This document shows positions 6,003-13,601 of a stretch of 15,659 nucleotides of DNA, one piece after another (the stretch's first letter is position 1; every line of letters starts with the position of its first letter). The stretch spans positions 1 through 15,659 of the forward strand of contig JAKFYM010000318.1 of NCBI GenBank assembly GCA_021730855.1, written 5' to 3'. The notes below the pieces were generated by a model that made no database searches, had not been told where the DNA came from, and worked only from the letters and a program-made list of their open reading frames with translations. The position numbers were made by a program, and so were the translations under genes. The stretch is from Bdellovibrionales bacterium (GTDB lineage: Bacteria; Bdellovibrionota; UBA1018; CAIPTA01).

Positions 6003-6454
6003 GAGTTTCGGGCGCTTTCAAAGCCTGCGCGCAGAGCGGAAAGGTCCGCCTCCGGCAGGTGGAGGATGGCTGCGTCCTCGAGGCTCATGCCGCCTTGTAC
6101 GTCATAGAGGAAGTCTTCCACTCCGGCGCCGTAGGCTTGGCGTAAGGATTCTATGTCTTGGGAGCTGAAGAGCACAGCCGAGGTTGTCTGATTGGCGTTA
6201 GCGATGGCAATACCAAAACCAGCGGCGCAAAAGGCAACAAGTCCCATGGTCATCCATTTTCCAACGGCTTGGCCTCGCCGCCACGCTGGAACGGTGTATA
6301 CCAAAGCCGGTCCAGCACCCGAAAACACACATAGAAAGGCGCCAACGCCAACATCCATCAAGTCGAAACGATCGTCATTGCTAGCTGCTTTGGCGGGAGC
6401 CACCGGGCTTAGAAAAAAAGAAACGACGAGTAGGATAGAAAGGCATTTTTTCAT
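5993..6454 (-). CDS. Exported or membrane protein with two hydrophobic segments, unrecognised
   Basis: A 153-residue protein of unknown family. Residues 1-23 look like a cleavable signal peptide (MKK, a hydrophobic run, then AKA before ASNDD). Two further hydrophobic stretches at about 33-54 and 66-87 are joined by a basic loop (WRRGQAVGKW), suggesting a helical hairpin in the inner membrane. The C-terminal 65 residues are soluble and helical, with SLRQAYGAGVEDFLYDVQGG as the most distinctive part. A GGAG lies about 11 nt before the ATG, a weak but usable site. The long gene-free stretch upstream suggests its own promoter, but I could not identify one. It ends in a convergent arrangement with the HD hydrolase gene. 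Confidence 0.6.
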   Translation of the reverse strand: MKKCLSILLVVSFFLSPVAPAKAASNDDRFDLMDVGVGAFLCVFSGAGPALVYTVPAWRRGQAVGKWMTMGLVAFCAAGFGIAIANANQTTSAVLFSSQDIESLRQAYGAGVEDFLYDVQGGMSLEDAAILHLPEADLSALRAGFESARNSVR

Positions 6455-6792
6455 AAAGGAAACGGCTCCATGAGGTTGTGGGCGGCACCTTAACTCATTG
6501 CATTAAAATATCTAGTGGAATTTTGATTCTGGCGGCTGATAGCAGGGATAGAGCTTCTGCCCGCCCGCCATTTCGGAAATGAATTTTGCTATACTTTCAG
6601 TAGCTTAGGCTCGTGAATTCACTTGCCCGGGAAGCTCACGCTCCGATACTCCGCAGCGGTTTCGCCTCGCGTAACTATCTCCCCTGGCCGTAGCTTTAGA
6701 AGGTTCGTCCTGGGCACTTCTTGGTCTATCAAAAGATAAAAAAAGCCCGACCAAGCTCGCAGCTGGCCGGGCACTTTAGGCTTTCCCCTACT
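6455..6792. other. Gene-free stretch of 338 bases, possible RNA or regulatory DNA
   Basis: No plausible coding frame covers this stretch. Its right part holds the strong minus-strand terminator at 6738-6772. The left part should contain the promoter of the 153-residue exported protein. The middle (about 6600-6720) has a plus-strand TATACT at 6590-6595 but no convincing -35. A possible long-range pairing joins TGCCCGGG (about 6624-6631) with CCTGGGCA (about 6709-6716), with one wobble. It does not resemble 6S RNA, tmRNA or RNase P RNA to me. A small RNA gene or decayed sequence are both possible. Confidence 0.3.
6738..6772 (-). terminator. Intrinsic terminator of the four-cysteine peptide gene
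   Basis: Read on the minus strand, GCCCGGCCA pairs with TGGTCGGGC (one G-U) around a 10-nt loop and is followed directly by seven Ts (complement of 6738-6744). It lies about 20 bp after the stop codon of the 85-residue exported protein gene, a classical rho-independent terminator. Confidence 0.88.
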
Positions 6793-7050
6793 TTAGTTGC
6801 TGTCTTCCTCGGTATTCCGGTAGCAGCCCCAGAAATAACATCCGCCTACGCGCGTGCGGGCATAGCAGATGCGGAGAGCCTCACCCGGACTTCCGTGCGG
6901 ATACCAACGACCGGCAGCGTCCTGAGCAAAGCAGGTCTGGTTACTCATCAAGGTGTTCAATGCGCTCATGTCTAGAGCAGTGCCTTGGCTTTGGGCAAAA
7001 GCCGGAGCCGATAGAACCACCAAACCCAAACTCATGATTAGTTTTTTCAT
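6793..7050 (-). CDS. Small exported four-cysteine protein, unrecognised
   Basis: An 85-residue precursor with a textbook signal peptide: MKKLIMSLGLVVLSAPAFA, cut after residue 19. The mature 66 residues contain four cysteines (40, 62, 71, 76), aromatic residues near them (GRWY, CYFWGCY) and an acidic tail. This suggests a compact disulfide-bonded periplasmic or secreted peptide; I recognise no family. The ATG is fixed by a strong Shine-Dalgarno, GAGGGGG, 4 nt upstream. The gene is monocistronic, with its own strong terminator at 6738-6772 and the envelope operon's terminator upstream at 7139-7169, so it must be transcribed from within about 7051-7138. No convincing promoter hexamers were found there. 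Confidence 0.7.
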   Translation of the reverse strand: MKKLIMSLGLVVLSAPAFAQSQGTALDMSALNTLMSNQTCFAQDAAGRWYPHGSPGEALRICYARTRVGGCYFWGCYRNTEEDSN

Positions 7051-7138
7051 TTTTCCCCCTCGTTAGATATTTGCCGTTTCCAAACCCAGCGTTCCCACCG
7101 CGCCTGGTTTCGAGCGGATAGATGGGACTATGAGGGAG

Positions 7139-7169
7139 AAAAAAGTGCAAATGTCATCTTCTGACATTT
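7139..7169 (-). terminator. Terminator of the lpx/glycosyltransferase operon
   Basis: Perfect 8-bp arms AAATGTCA (7149-7156) and TGACATTT (7162-7169) enclose a 5-nt loop about 20 bp beyond the last gene's stop. On the minus strand the stem is followed after GCAC by TTTTTT (complement of 7139-7144). The AT-rich stem makes it moderate rather than strong. Confidence 0.6.
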
Positions 7170-7188
7170 TTCTAGAGAGATTGCCGGC

Positions 7189-8400
7189 CTAGTGCAGCTC
7201 GTGGTGCGGATCTCCAAAGATTCTCCGCCTATAGCAGCGTGAATAGACTTCCAGGGTTTTGTGCAATCGCACCGCTTTGGCGTGGTTGTCGAGCACGTAT
7301 TTGCGCCCGGCCTGTTTCATCTTTTCCCGCGTGGGCAGGTGGTTCCGCAGGGTGATGATCTTTTGCGCAAGATCATAGGCATCCTGCGGGCGCACCAGTT
7401 CGGCTCCCGAGCCCGCCGCCATCTCTTCGGCACTGCCGCCACGGCCGAGGATGCACGGCAAACCCATTGCCATCGCTTCGATCGCCACTAGCCCGAAAGC
7501 TTCCGACCAAGACGGCATCACAAACAAATCCAGAGCGGCCATCACCTGGGGCACTTCCTTCTGCGCCTCTTGCACAAGAATGCAATCCTCTAATTGCAGC
7601 TGCCGAATGCTCTCGCGCACCTCGCTTAGATAGCGCCCCTCGAGGCCGGGGGTTTCGTTCCCCACCATCACGCCATAAACATCAGGATAGGTTTTTCGCA
7701 CCTGCGCGATCGCCTTCACCATCAGGTCCTGGCCCTTCATCGGATCAAGGCGCCCCACGAGGCCCACGATGAAAGCGTTCTCGGGCAGCTTCCAATCCAC
7801 GCGCATCTGCTGGCGATCCACCATGCTCGGGTTGAAACGCTCGAGATCGATGGCGAGGTTCACGATGCGGAGTTTTTTCTCCGGGATCGGAAAGGTGCTG
7901 GCCAGGTTTTTTTTCATTGTCTGCGAAAGCACCAGCATATAGTCCACGCGGCGATAGAGGAGCGCGTGCAGCGGGTCTTTTTTATTGTGCGAGTTCAAGA
8001 TGTGCCGGCTCACCACGAGGGCCACATGCCGGCGCGCCACCAGGGCGGGCACTACGGAGCCTAGGAGCGAGGTTTGGTGGCAGTGGATGAGGTTCACGCC
8101 CTGGTCGTCGATGAGATGGCGGAGTTGGCGCCAGAGGCTGGTGTCGAAATAATTGCGAACATGGCCGCCGCAATAGACGATGCGGATCTGGGGCGATTCC
8201 ATTTTCACCGCCCAGTCGATCGGGCTGCTTTCCCGCACGAGCAGAGTCACGCGAAAACCAGCGTGCATGAGGAGGCGCACGTCGCTCAAAGCCGTTTGCT
8301 CGAGCCCGCCCCAAGACCCAGAAATCATGATCACGAGCACATGCAGCTCACCGATCAGTTTCTGGCTCATTTCTTCAACTGTTTCCCCACTTAAGGGCAT
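7189..8400 (-). CDS. Glycosyltransferase family 4 (GT-B), LPS or polysaccharide assembly
   Basis: A 403-residue cytoplasmic retaining glycosyltransferase of the GT4 family. The N-terminal donor-independent half begins at LHVLVIMISGSWGGLEQTALSDVRLL (19-44), where the GG matches the usual acceptor-side glycine loop. The C-terminal nucleotide-sugar half starts at GLVGRLDPMKGQD (213-225), and the E-X7-E signature is EAFGLVAIE with Glu300 and Glu308. Its exact sugar and acceptor cannot be deduced. The frame stays open much farther upstream, but that part only mirrors the heptosyltransferase gene. I chose the ATG at 8400, which overlaps that gene's stop by 10 nt and has GGTGG upstream; the ATG at 8370 (393 residues) is possible. 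It is the last gene of the envelope operon, so core-oligosaccharide extension is likely. Confidence 0.88.
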   Translation of the reverse strand: MPLSGETVEEMSQKLIGELHVLVIMISGSWGGLEQTALSDVRLLMHAGFRVTLLVRESSPIDWAVKMESPQIRIVYCGGHVRNYFDTSLWRQLRHLIDDQGVNLIHCHQTSLLGSVVPALVARRHVALVVSRHILNSHNKKDPLHALLYRRVDYMLVLSQTMKKNLASTFPIPEKKLRIVNLAIDLERFNPSMVDRQQMRVDWKLPENAFIVGLVGRLDPMKGQDLMVKAIAQVRKTYPDVYGVMVGNETPGLEGRYLSEVRESIRQLQLEDCILVQEAQKEVPQVMAALDLFVMPSWSEAFGLVAIEAMAMGLPCILGRGGSAEEMAAGSGAELVRPQDAYDLAQKIITLRNHLPTREKMKQAGRKYVLDNHAKAVRLHKTLEVYSRCYRRRIFGDPHHELH

Positions 8401-9458
8401 AGGAGTTTTTCCACCTCTGCTAGCGCGCGCTCCGGGCTTAGCTCCAGCATGCAGCGGAAATGTGTTTCCGGGCAGCGCTGGTGCCCATGCAGGCCGCATG
8501 GCCGGCAATAGAGCCCCTCTACTTCGACTACCGCAGAACGCCCCGCGGGGGCCAGGGGAAAAAAACCAAGATCCTTGGTGGTGGGCCCGAAAATACCGAG
8601 CACTGGCCGCCCAGCGGCGATTGCCATATGCAGGGGGGCGCTGTCGTTGGCCACCACCAACTGCGCGCGCGCAAAAATCGCCGTGAGCACGCCCAAGTTG
8701 GTTTTGCCTGCAAGGTTGAGCGCGGCCCGGCCGGTGAGGCGCTGGAAAGTGGCCGTGGCCTCCGCCACGGCGGCGCGATCCTCGGTGGTGTCGCTCCCCA
8801 CAAAGACTGCCTGCCAGCCGCGTTTCTGCGCCAGGGCGGCGGCCAGAGCGCCGAAACGCTCGGCGGGCCAACGCTTCGTGGCCCAGACCGAACCCGGTGC
8901 GAAAGCCGCAAAGGGACCGAGCGCTTCCACGAGGCGCGCAGCCTCCTGCTCTGCCTGCGCCCCCGCCTCCAAACGCGGGTAGAGCGAGCCAATGCTCACT
9001 CCAGCCCAGGCTTCGAGCAAGCCGTTATTTTTTTCTGCCTCGTAGATTTTTCCCGCTCTGGCAATCGCGTGGTCAAAGAAAAAGCTTCCGGCCGCTTCCG
9101 TAAAACCCCAGCTCTCGCCGCCGCTATATTTGGTGAGCAGGGCCGAGCGAAACGAGCGGTGCAGGCAAAAAACCAAATCGGGCTGGAGGGCGCGCAATTC
9201 TCGCGCTTTGTTCCAAAAGGCGCGAAGCCCGCGCTCCTGGCCGCGTTTGTCATAGGCGATTGGCTGGATGCCCATCGTATTCACGCGCAGGAGCTGGGCG
9301 CCGGCCGGAGTGGTGAGGAAATGAATCTCGGCTTCGGGAGCGAGGGCCCGCAAGTTGGCAAGAAAAGAAGTGGTGAGCACGATATCGCCCAGGAAAGCGG
9401 TCTGGATCACTAAAATTCGTCTAGCGAGAGGTGGCGATGGGTGCTGGGGCTTGGCCAT
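8391..9458 (-). CDS. Heptosyltransferase-family glycosyltransferase (GT9)
   Basis: A cytoplasmic inverting glycosyltransferase of family 9, which transfers ADP-heptose to inner-core LPS (WaaC/WaaF type). The N-terminal RRILVIQTAFLGDIVLTT motif places the Gly-Asp at residues 24-25. The C-terminal ADP-heptose domain shows APGSVWATKRWP (187-198), NDSAPLHMA (271-279) and FGPTTKDLGFFP (290-301). A cysteine-rich stretch YCRPCG...RCP...RC (317-336) fits the family tail. With the ATG at 9458 it has 355 residues, the family's usual length; a GTG at 9470 would add four. Neither start has a clear Shine-Dalgarno, and both lie inside the 3' end of the DUF3108 gene, so coupling is likely. Which heptose is added cannot be told. 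Confidence 0.9.
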   Translation of the reverse strand: MAKPQHPSPPLARRILVIQTAFLGDIVLTTSFLANLRALAPEAEIHFLTTPAGAQLLRVNTMGIQPIAYDKRGQERGLRAFWNKARELRALQPDLVFCLHRSFRSALLTKYSGGESWGFTEAAGSFFFDHAIARAGKIYEAEKNNGLLEAWAGVSIGSLYPRLEAGAQAEQEAARLVEALGPFAAFAPGSVWATKRWPAERFGALAAALAQKRGWQAVFVGSDTTEDRAAVAEATATFQRLTGRAALNLAGKTNLGVLTAIFARAQLVVANDSAPLHMAIAAGRPVLGIFGPTTKDLGFFPLAPAGRSAVVEVEGLYCRPCGLHGHQRCPETHFRCMLELSPERALAEVEKLLCP

Positions 9459-10395
9459 ATTTATGTTCACGCAGGTATGCGATCACACTTCCCACCTTAA
9501 TTTTTGCGTCCACCTTGAGCAAGGTGCGATGGACATCATCGCTGATCCACACAAAACTATCGCCATAGGGCTTAAGCACGCCATCGAGCACCACTTCCGG
9601 CTTCACCACGATCGCCGGGAATTTTCCCATCTTGGTTTGGATTTCTTCTTTGCGGATGGCCGTCACGCGCACCTCGCGCATCTTTCCGTTGGTGAGCACG
9701 GGAAAGGTATAGCTCTTGCCAATCTCGAGGGGAAGGGTGCGGATATAGAAAAAAGCCGAAAGGCCATCTTGCGTGAATGGCAGGATCTCGATCGTGGAAT
9801 TTTCGTCCTTCTTGCCCTTCTTTTTGTGGTCGAGCTTGCTCCAATAGTAGGCCTTCTGGCCGTTTTGGTCATACAGCTCGAGCACATCTCTTTTCTGCAG
9901 GCTCTCATCTAGCTTGAGTGAAAATTTGTGCGAGAAAAGCGATTGGGTGTCTAAGTAGCTCTCGGCCACGTCGTTCATGGTGTAAAAGAGCGAGAAGATC
10001 GAGCTTGTCTTCGCTCGAGCCCGGATATGGTAGGTCTCGCGCTCGGCCACCACCTTGGGCGCCAAGAGCTCGAGCTCAAGTTCGCCGGCCGTGGCCCCAA
10101 AATAGGTGATGTCAAAACGGTAGAGTTCGCCGGTGTGGAAAATGGGCGGCATGGTCCAGCGGCTTTCCCATATTTTTTTCTTCTTCGCGGCCACGGGCTT
10201 GGTTTTGCCTTTTTGTTTCTTAGGCGTTTCGGGCACCACCACCGAAGCCGGCGCCGGAGCCACGGTCTCTTCCCTCACCACAAATTGCTCGGCGATGGAG
10301 GAGGGAACGGCAAAGTCGTCCTCATCGGGGACTTGTAGGATGGAAGAACTCGCACAGGAAGTGCACAACAACAAAAAAAGGGCGCAATGTCTCAT
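9421..10395 (-). CDS. DUF3108 domain protein, predicted lipoprotein
   Basis: A 324-residue envelope protein. MRHCALFLLLCTSC gives a short signal peptide with a probable lipidated Cys14; the box reads C-T-S-C, imperfect at -3 but acceptable at -2 and -1. Residues about 20-80 are a low-complexity linker rich in Pro, Ala and Lys (KKQKGKTKP, AAKKKK). From IFHTGELYRFDITYFGATAGELELELL onward it matches the beta-rich DUF3108 family, including a late VWISDDVHRTLLKVDAKIKVGSVIAYL segment. The family has no established biochemical role. The frame is open further upstream, but the ATG at 10395, 5 bp after the acyltransferase stop, gives the signal peptide directly. Its place between lipid A acylation and heptose transfer suggests a periplasmic role in LPS or outer-membrane assembly; this is inference. 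Confidence 0.82.
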   Translation of the reverse strand: MRHCALFLLLCTSCASSSILQVPDEDDFAVPSSIAEQFVVREETVAPAPASVVVPETPKKQKGKTKPVAAKKKKIWESRWTMPPIFHTGELYRFDITYFGATAGELELELLAPKVVAERETYHIRARAKTSSIFSLFYTMNDVAESYLDTQSLFSHKFSLKLDESLQKRDVLELYDQNGQKAYYWSKLDHKKKGKKDENSTIEILPFTQDGLSAFFYIRTLPLEIGKSYTFPVLTNGKMREVRVTAIRKEEIQTKMGKFPAIVVKPEVVLDGVLKPYGDSFVWISDDVHRTLLKVDAKIKVGSVIAYLREHKYGQAPAPIATSR

Positions 10396-10400
10396 AAAAT

Positions 10401-11312
10401 TTATTTTAGCATCTCGCCGAAAGTAGGAAGAGGCAAGGGAGAAAGATCGCCCTTCCATCTTCGGTGCACCCAAAGCCACTGGGTGGGGAACTCTCGCACC
10501 CAGCCCTCCACAAAACGCACGTAATTCGCGGTGTTTTTGAGGATAGCCTGCTCCAAATCCTCGTCTTCCACGAGCGGAAGAGGCGGATAAAAGCGGATCA
10601 GGTATTTCCCGTTCGCCTGCCGCACGGCCAGGGCGGGCACTACGGGGCTCCGTGTACGCAAGGCCAAGGTGGCGAGCGCGATCTGGCTGCCAACGGGAAC
10701 ACCAAAAAAGGGCACGCGGGCTCCGAAGGGCGCGCCTGTGAATTGGTCCATCACAAAACCGACGATTTCTTTTTGTTTCAGCGCCCGCAGGATGGACGGC
10801 ATGGTCCGCGGCTCACAAGCCATGCGCACCCCCACGAGGCTACGCGTGACCTCCGCCACCCGGTGCAACCACTTCGGCTTGAGCTCCTTGGTGACCATCG
10901 TCACCCCCGTGCCAAAAAGCGCGGGGCCAGAAGCCGTGAGCACCTCCCAATTTCCCAAATGCGCCGTCATCACAAAGACCCCCTGCCCTTGGGCCAAGGC
11001 TTCTTGCAGGTGATGCACGTCCCGCACCTCGGTATTGCGTTCGACAAAATCCGCATACCGGTAAAAAGAGCGAAAGATCTCTAAGAGCAAAATGCCGAAT
11101 TCCTGGTACTGGGCGCGGGCGAGGGCCTCGCGCTCTCTCGCAGATTTTTCGGGGAAGGCGCGCGCTAGATTTTCCTCCACGATCGCCGAACGGAATTTCA
11201 CCAAAGCGAGGAAAGCTCCCAGCCTGCGGCCGAGGAAAAGAAAGAACGGGCGTGGAAGCCAGGACAAAGCATAGGCCTGTAGCTTTAGTGCGGCCAGGGC
11301 TAGATAGAACAA
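10401..11312 (-). CDS. Lipid A late acyltransferase family (LpxL/HtrB-like)
   Basis: An inner-membrane acyltransferase of the LpxL/LpxM family, which adds a secondary acyl chain to Kdo2-lipid A on the cytoplasmic face. With the start used here it has 303 residues, close to the family length. A hydrophobic N-terminal segment (about 2-40) anchors it. The catalytic H-X4-E is HLGNWE (His118, Glu123), followed by FVMDQFTG (186-193) and the C-terminal WLWVHRRWK signature (279-287). I chose a TTG start at 11312, overlapping the lpxK stop by 13 nt, because it sits 4 nt after GGAGG and downstream of a near-perfect GGAGGTGAT. No ATG lies in a sensible position. Chain length and whether it acts as LpxL or LpxM cannot be told. 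Confidence 0.87.
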   Translation of the reverse strand: MFYLALAALKLQAYALSWLPRPFFLFLGRRLGAFLALVKFRSAIVEENLARAFPEKSAREREALARAQYQEFGILLLEIFRSFYRYADFVERNTEVRDVHHLQEALAQGQGVFVMTAHLGNWEVLTASGPALFGTGVTMVTKELKPKWLHRVAEVTRSLVGVRMACEPRTMPSILRALKQKEIVGFVMDQFTGAPFGARVPFFGVPVGSQIALATLALRTRSPVVPALAVRQANGKYLIRFYPPLPLVEDEDLEQAILKNTANYVRFVEGWVREFPTQWLWVHRRWKGDLSPLPLPTFGEMLK

Positions 11313-12334
11313 GCGCCCTCCATCACCTCCGCAAGAAACTGCCGCAAAAGGGCCTCGCCCTCGTCGAGAAATTTCAGGCGCACACTCAGGCCATAGGCCT
11401 TCGGTCCGCCTTGGAAAAAACCCGCCCACCGCGCCCAATCCTTTTCGGTCATCAGCACAGCCTGCCCGCGCGTGGCCGCATGCTCGAGGCGTTTTTTGTC
11501 GGCCTCGCCCAAGGGATGGTGGTCGGGAAAATAGAGCTCCTCCGCGACCGGCAGGGCCAGATTGCGCGCTAGGAACCGCAAGCCCTGCGGCTTGGCGATG
11601 CCCGAAGCGAGCAGAAAGCTTTTCTCCTGAGGACGAGCGCAGGGCTGGCCATCGCTCGCCCGGAAGAATCCGGTGAATTCATAATCCGCCGCGAGAATGC
11701 GCAAGGGGGCGGTGGAGCGCTTCCAAACCGGCAGCTGCTTGTGACGGGCGTGAAGAAGAATCTCTGCGCGTAGGGCCTGCAGTTTTTCCGCGCTCACCAT
11801 TTTGGCCCGTGTGATCACCACCAATTCCGCCCGCCCGAGGGCCTGCGCTTTCTCGCGCAAACGACCAAAAGGCAAGGTGGCCTGGGAGAGAGATTCGGTG
11901 GCATCGAGCATCACCACGTCGCGGTCGCGCTGCGCCTTCCAATGCTGAAAGCCATCGTCGAGCAGCACGAGCTGCGGCCGACCTAGGGCCGCCCAATGCG
12001 CCGGCGCCAAGCGCGCGCGATCGGGATGCACGAGCAAGGCAGCCTCGGGAACCCGCGCCCGCATCATCCAGGGCTCGTCTCCGAGCGCCTCCACCGGCGG
12101 CAAGGGTGCGCCAGGGCCTACCACTTGCACATCTTTTTCCTGCCGCTTATACCCCCGCGACAAAATAGCGGTGCGCAAACCTTGGCTTCGGGCCCATTCG
12201 GCGAGCAGGATCACGAAGGGGGTCTTTCCCGTTCCCCCCATCGACAAATTTCCCACACTCACCACATAGGCCGGCAAGCGCACCGATTCGATCCAGCGCG
12301 CGCGATACGCCCATTCCCGCAGGCCCGCAATCAT
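11300..12334 (-). CDS. lpxK: Tetraacyldisaccharide 4'-kinase LpxK
   Basis: Inner-membrane-associated kinase that phosphorylates the 4' position of tetraacyldisaccharide-1-phosphate to give lipid IVA, the sixth step of the Raetz pathway. The protein has 344 residues, normal for LpxK. The Walker A motif is GNLSMGGTGKTP (28-39). Further family motifs are LSRGYKR (58-64), GDEPWMM (85-91), DDGFQHW (126-132) and LPFGRLRE (154-161); FPDHHPLGE in the C-terminal half is also characteristic. The ATG overlaps the lpxB stop in an ATGA arrangement, so translation is coupled. The 3' end overlaps the TTG start of the acyltransferase, and its last codons encode that gene's ribosome binding site. Confidence 0.95.
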   Translation of the reverse strand: MIAGLREWAYRARWIESVRLPAYVVSVGNLSMGGTGKTPFVILLAEWARSQGLRTAILSRGYKRQEKDVQVVGPGAPLPPVEALGDEPWMMRARVPEAALLVHPDRARLAPAHWAALGRPQLVLLDDGFQHWKAQRDRDVVMLDATESLSQATLPFGRLREKAQALGRAELVVITRAKMVSAEKLQALRAEILLHARHKQLPVWKRSTAPLRILAADYEFTGFFRASDGQPCARPQEKSFLLASGIAKPQGLRFLARNLALPVAEELYFPDHHPLGEADKKRLEHAATRGQAVLMTEKDWARWAGFFQGGPKAYGLSVRLKFLDEGEALLRQFLAEVMEGACSI

Positions 12335-13503
12335 GCGCGCTCCTCAAGAAAGCTAAGGATCGCCTTCACGGCATTGTCGAGCGGAAGGCTCGGGCCCTGG
12401 AGCAGGCTGCGCGTCTGCGCGAGCTTCACGCGCATCGGCCACCAAGCGAGATCCGTAGTCACTTCCCGCATTGCCGACGCCAGGGTGTGAGGCTCCACCT
12501 CATTCTGCAGGATCTCCGGCACCAAGCGCTCCCTTGCGCCCAAGCCACAATGAATTAAGTTTACCATGGCCACCGGCCCCTGGTAGCGCACGAGATGCCG
12601 AAAGACCATGGCCGTGACGGTGCTCACGCGATAGGCCACCACCATCGGAATCCCCACAATCGCGGCCTCGAGCGTGGCCGTGCCCGAGGCGATCCAAGCC
12701 GCCTTGCAAAAACGCAAACACTCATGGGCCGGCTGCTGCACCACCTGCAAAGCCTCTCCAAGCGAGCGGAGCGCGTCTCCATACTCTCCCTCTTTGCTCA
12801 AAAAATCCTTCACCAGCGCGCTCTCGCGCAAAGGCTCCGCCAAGGGCAACACAAATCGCAACCCCGAATCGGCGCGGTGGAGCAGGGCCGCCGCTCCGAC
12901 CATCGGGCCAAAAAGCCCTTTCCACTCGCTCTCGCGGCTTCCGGGCAAAAGTGCCAAACGTTTTTCCTCCGGCTCATAGGGAAGGTCCGGGATCTCTTCC
13001 AGAACGGGATGGCCCACATATTCGGTGCGCAAATTCGCCGGCGCATTTTTTTTGTACCAGGCCGCTTCGAACGGAAGGATGGTGAGCAGCAAATCCAAAT
13101 TACGGGCCATTTCATAGACCCGTTTGGAACGCCAAGCCCACACCTGAGGAGAAATATAATAAATGATCGGCAAACCTAGGCGCTTCAGGCGCGGCGCCAG
13201 GCGCAAATTGAAGTCCGGCAAATCCAGAAGCAAAACAAAATCTGGTTTCTCCTGGGCGGCAAGGTTCGTGAGCTCATGAAAAAGCTGCAAGGTCTGCGGC
13301 ACCTTCCGCAAGGCCTCGGTGAGCCCCACCACCGCCATATCGCGGGCGTGACGCAGCGGCCGCAGCCCGAGGCGCTGCAAATGATCTCCTCCGATCCCGA
13401 TCAGCTCCACCTCGGCCTTGGCGCGCAGGCGCTCGATCAGGTGGCCCGCATGCAAGTCCGCCGACGCTTCCCCGGCCACGATCAGGATCTTGAGTTTTTT
13501 CAT
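12331..13503 (-). CDS. lpxB: Lipid A disaccharide synthase LpxB
   Basis: Peripheral inner-membrane glycosyltransferase (family 19) that joins UDP-2,3-diacylglucosamine and lipid X into the lipid A disaccharide. The product has 390 residues, typical for LpxB. Motifs in order: VAGEASADLHAG (9-20), LDLPDFN (93-99) with Asp97 matching E. coli Asp98, YISPQVWAW (116-124), GHP (164-166), LLPGSRESE (185-193) and SGTATLEAA (273-281), then PEILQNE (329-335). The ATG at 13503 starts directly before KILIVAGEAS; an upstream TTG start would add 12 unconserved residues. No spaced Shine-Dalgarno exists, and the predicted -10 ends 7 nt before the ATG, so the transcript may be leaderless. It is the first gene of the six-gene envelope operon. 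Confidence 0.96.
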   Translation of the reverse strand: MKKLKILIVAGEASADLHAGHLIERLRAKAEVELIGIGGDHLQRLGLRPLRHARDMAVVGLTEALRKVPQTLQLFHELTNLAAQEKPDFVLLLDLPDFNLRLAPRLKRLGLPIIYYISPQVWAWRSKRVYEMARNLDLLLTILPFEAAWYKKNAPANLRTEYVGHPVLEEIPDLPYEPEEKRLALLPGSRESEWKGLFGPMVGAAALLHRADSGLRFVLPLAEPLRESALVKDFLSKEGEYGDALRSLGEALQVVQQPAHECLRFCKAAWIASGTATLEAAIVGIPMVVAYRVSTVTAMVFRHLVRYQGPVAMVNLIHCGLGARERLVPEILQNEVEPHTLASAMREVTTDLAWWPMRVKLAQTRSLLQGPSLPLDNAVKAILSFLEERA

Positions 13504-13510
13504 CTTCCCA

Positions 13511-13539
13511 AAAATAACTGCTCGCGCGACCGGCCGCAA
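13511..13539 (-). promoter_or_regulatory. Putative sigma-70 promoter of the lpxB operon
   Basis: On the minus strand, -35 TTGCGG (13534-13539) and -10 TATTTT (13511-13516) are 17 bp apart. The -10 ends 7 nt before the lpxB ATG, placing the predicted transcription start at or next to the start codon. It is back-to-back with the promoter of the MoxR gene. Confidence 0.45.
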
Positions 13540-13566
13540 GCGACCGTTTCCGTGTGTGGCTTTTTC

Positions 13567-13595
13567 TTGAGAGCGGGAGCGAAAACAGCGATAAA
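13567..13595 (+). promoter_or_regulatory. Putative sigma-70 promoter of the MoxR gene
   Basis: TTGAGA (13567-13572) and GATAAA (13590-13595) are separated by 17 bp. The -10 ends 6 nt before the ATG at 13602, so transcription would start at the ATG. The intervening AGAAGG abuts the ATG with no spacer and would lie outside the message. Confidence 0.45.
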
Positions 13596-13601
13596 AGAAG
13601 G

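Noticed and set aside
8401..8871. N-terminal extension of the GT4 glycosyltransferase to 560 residues
   Set aside because: The added part is Arg/Gly/Ala-rich, reads through the heptosyltransferase gene in another phase, and lies upstream of the GT4 domain; a start at 8400 or 8370 gives the family length.
8460..9413. 317-codon open frame on the plus strand
   Set aside because: Antisense to the GT9 heptosyltransferase gene, which has all family motifs.
10396..10479. Extended start of the DUF3108 protein
   Set aside because: The extra 28 residues overlap the acyltransferase C-terminus and would bury the signal peptide; the ATG at 10395 exposes it.
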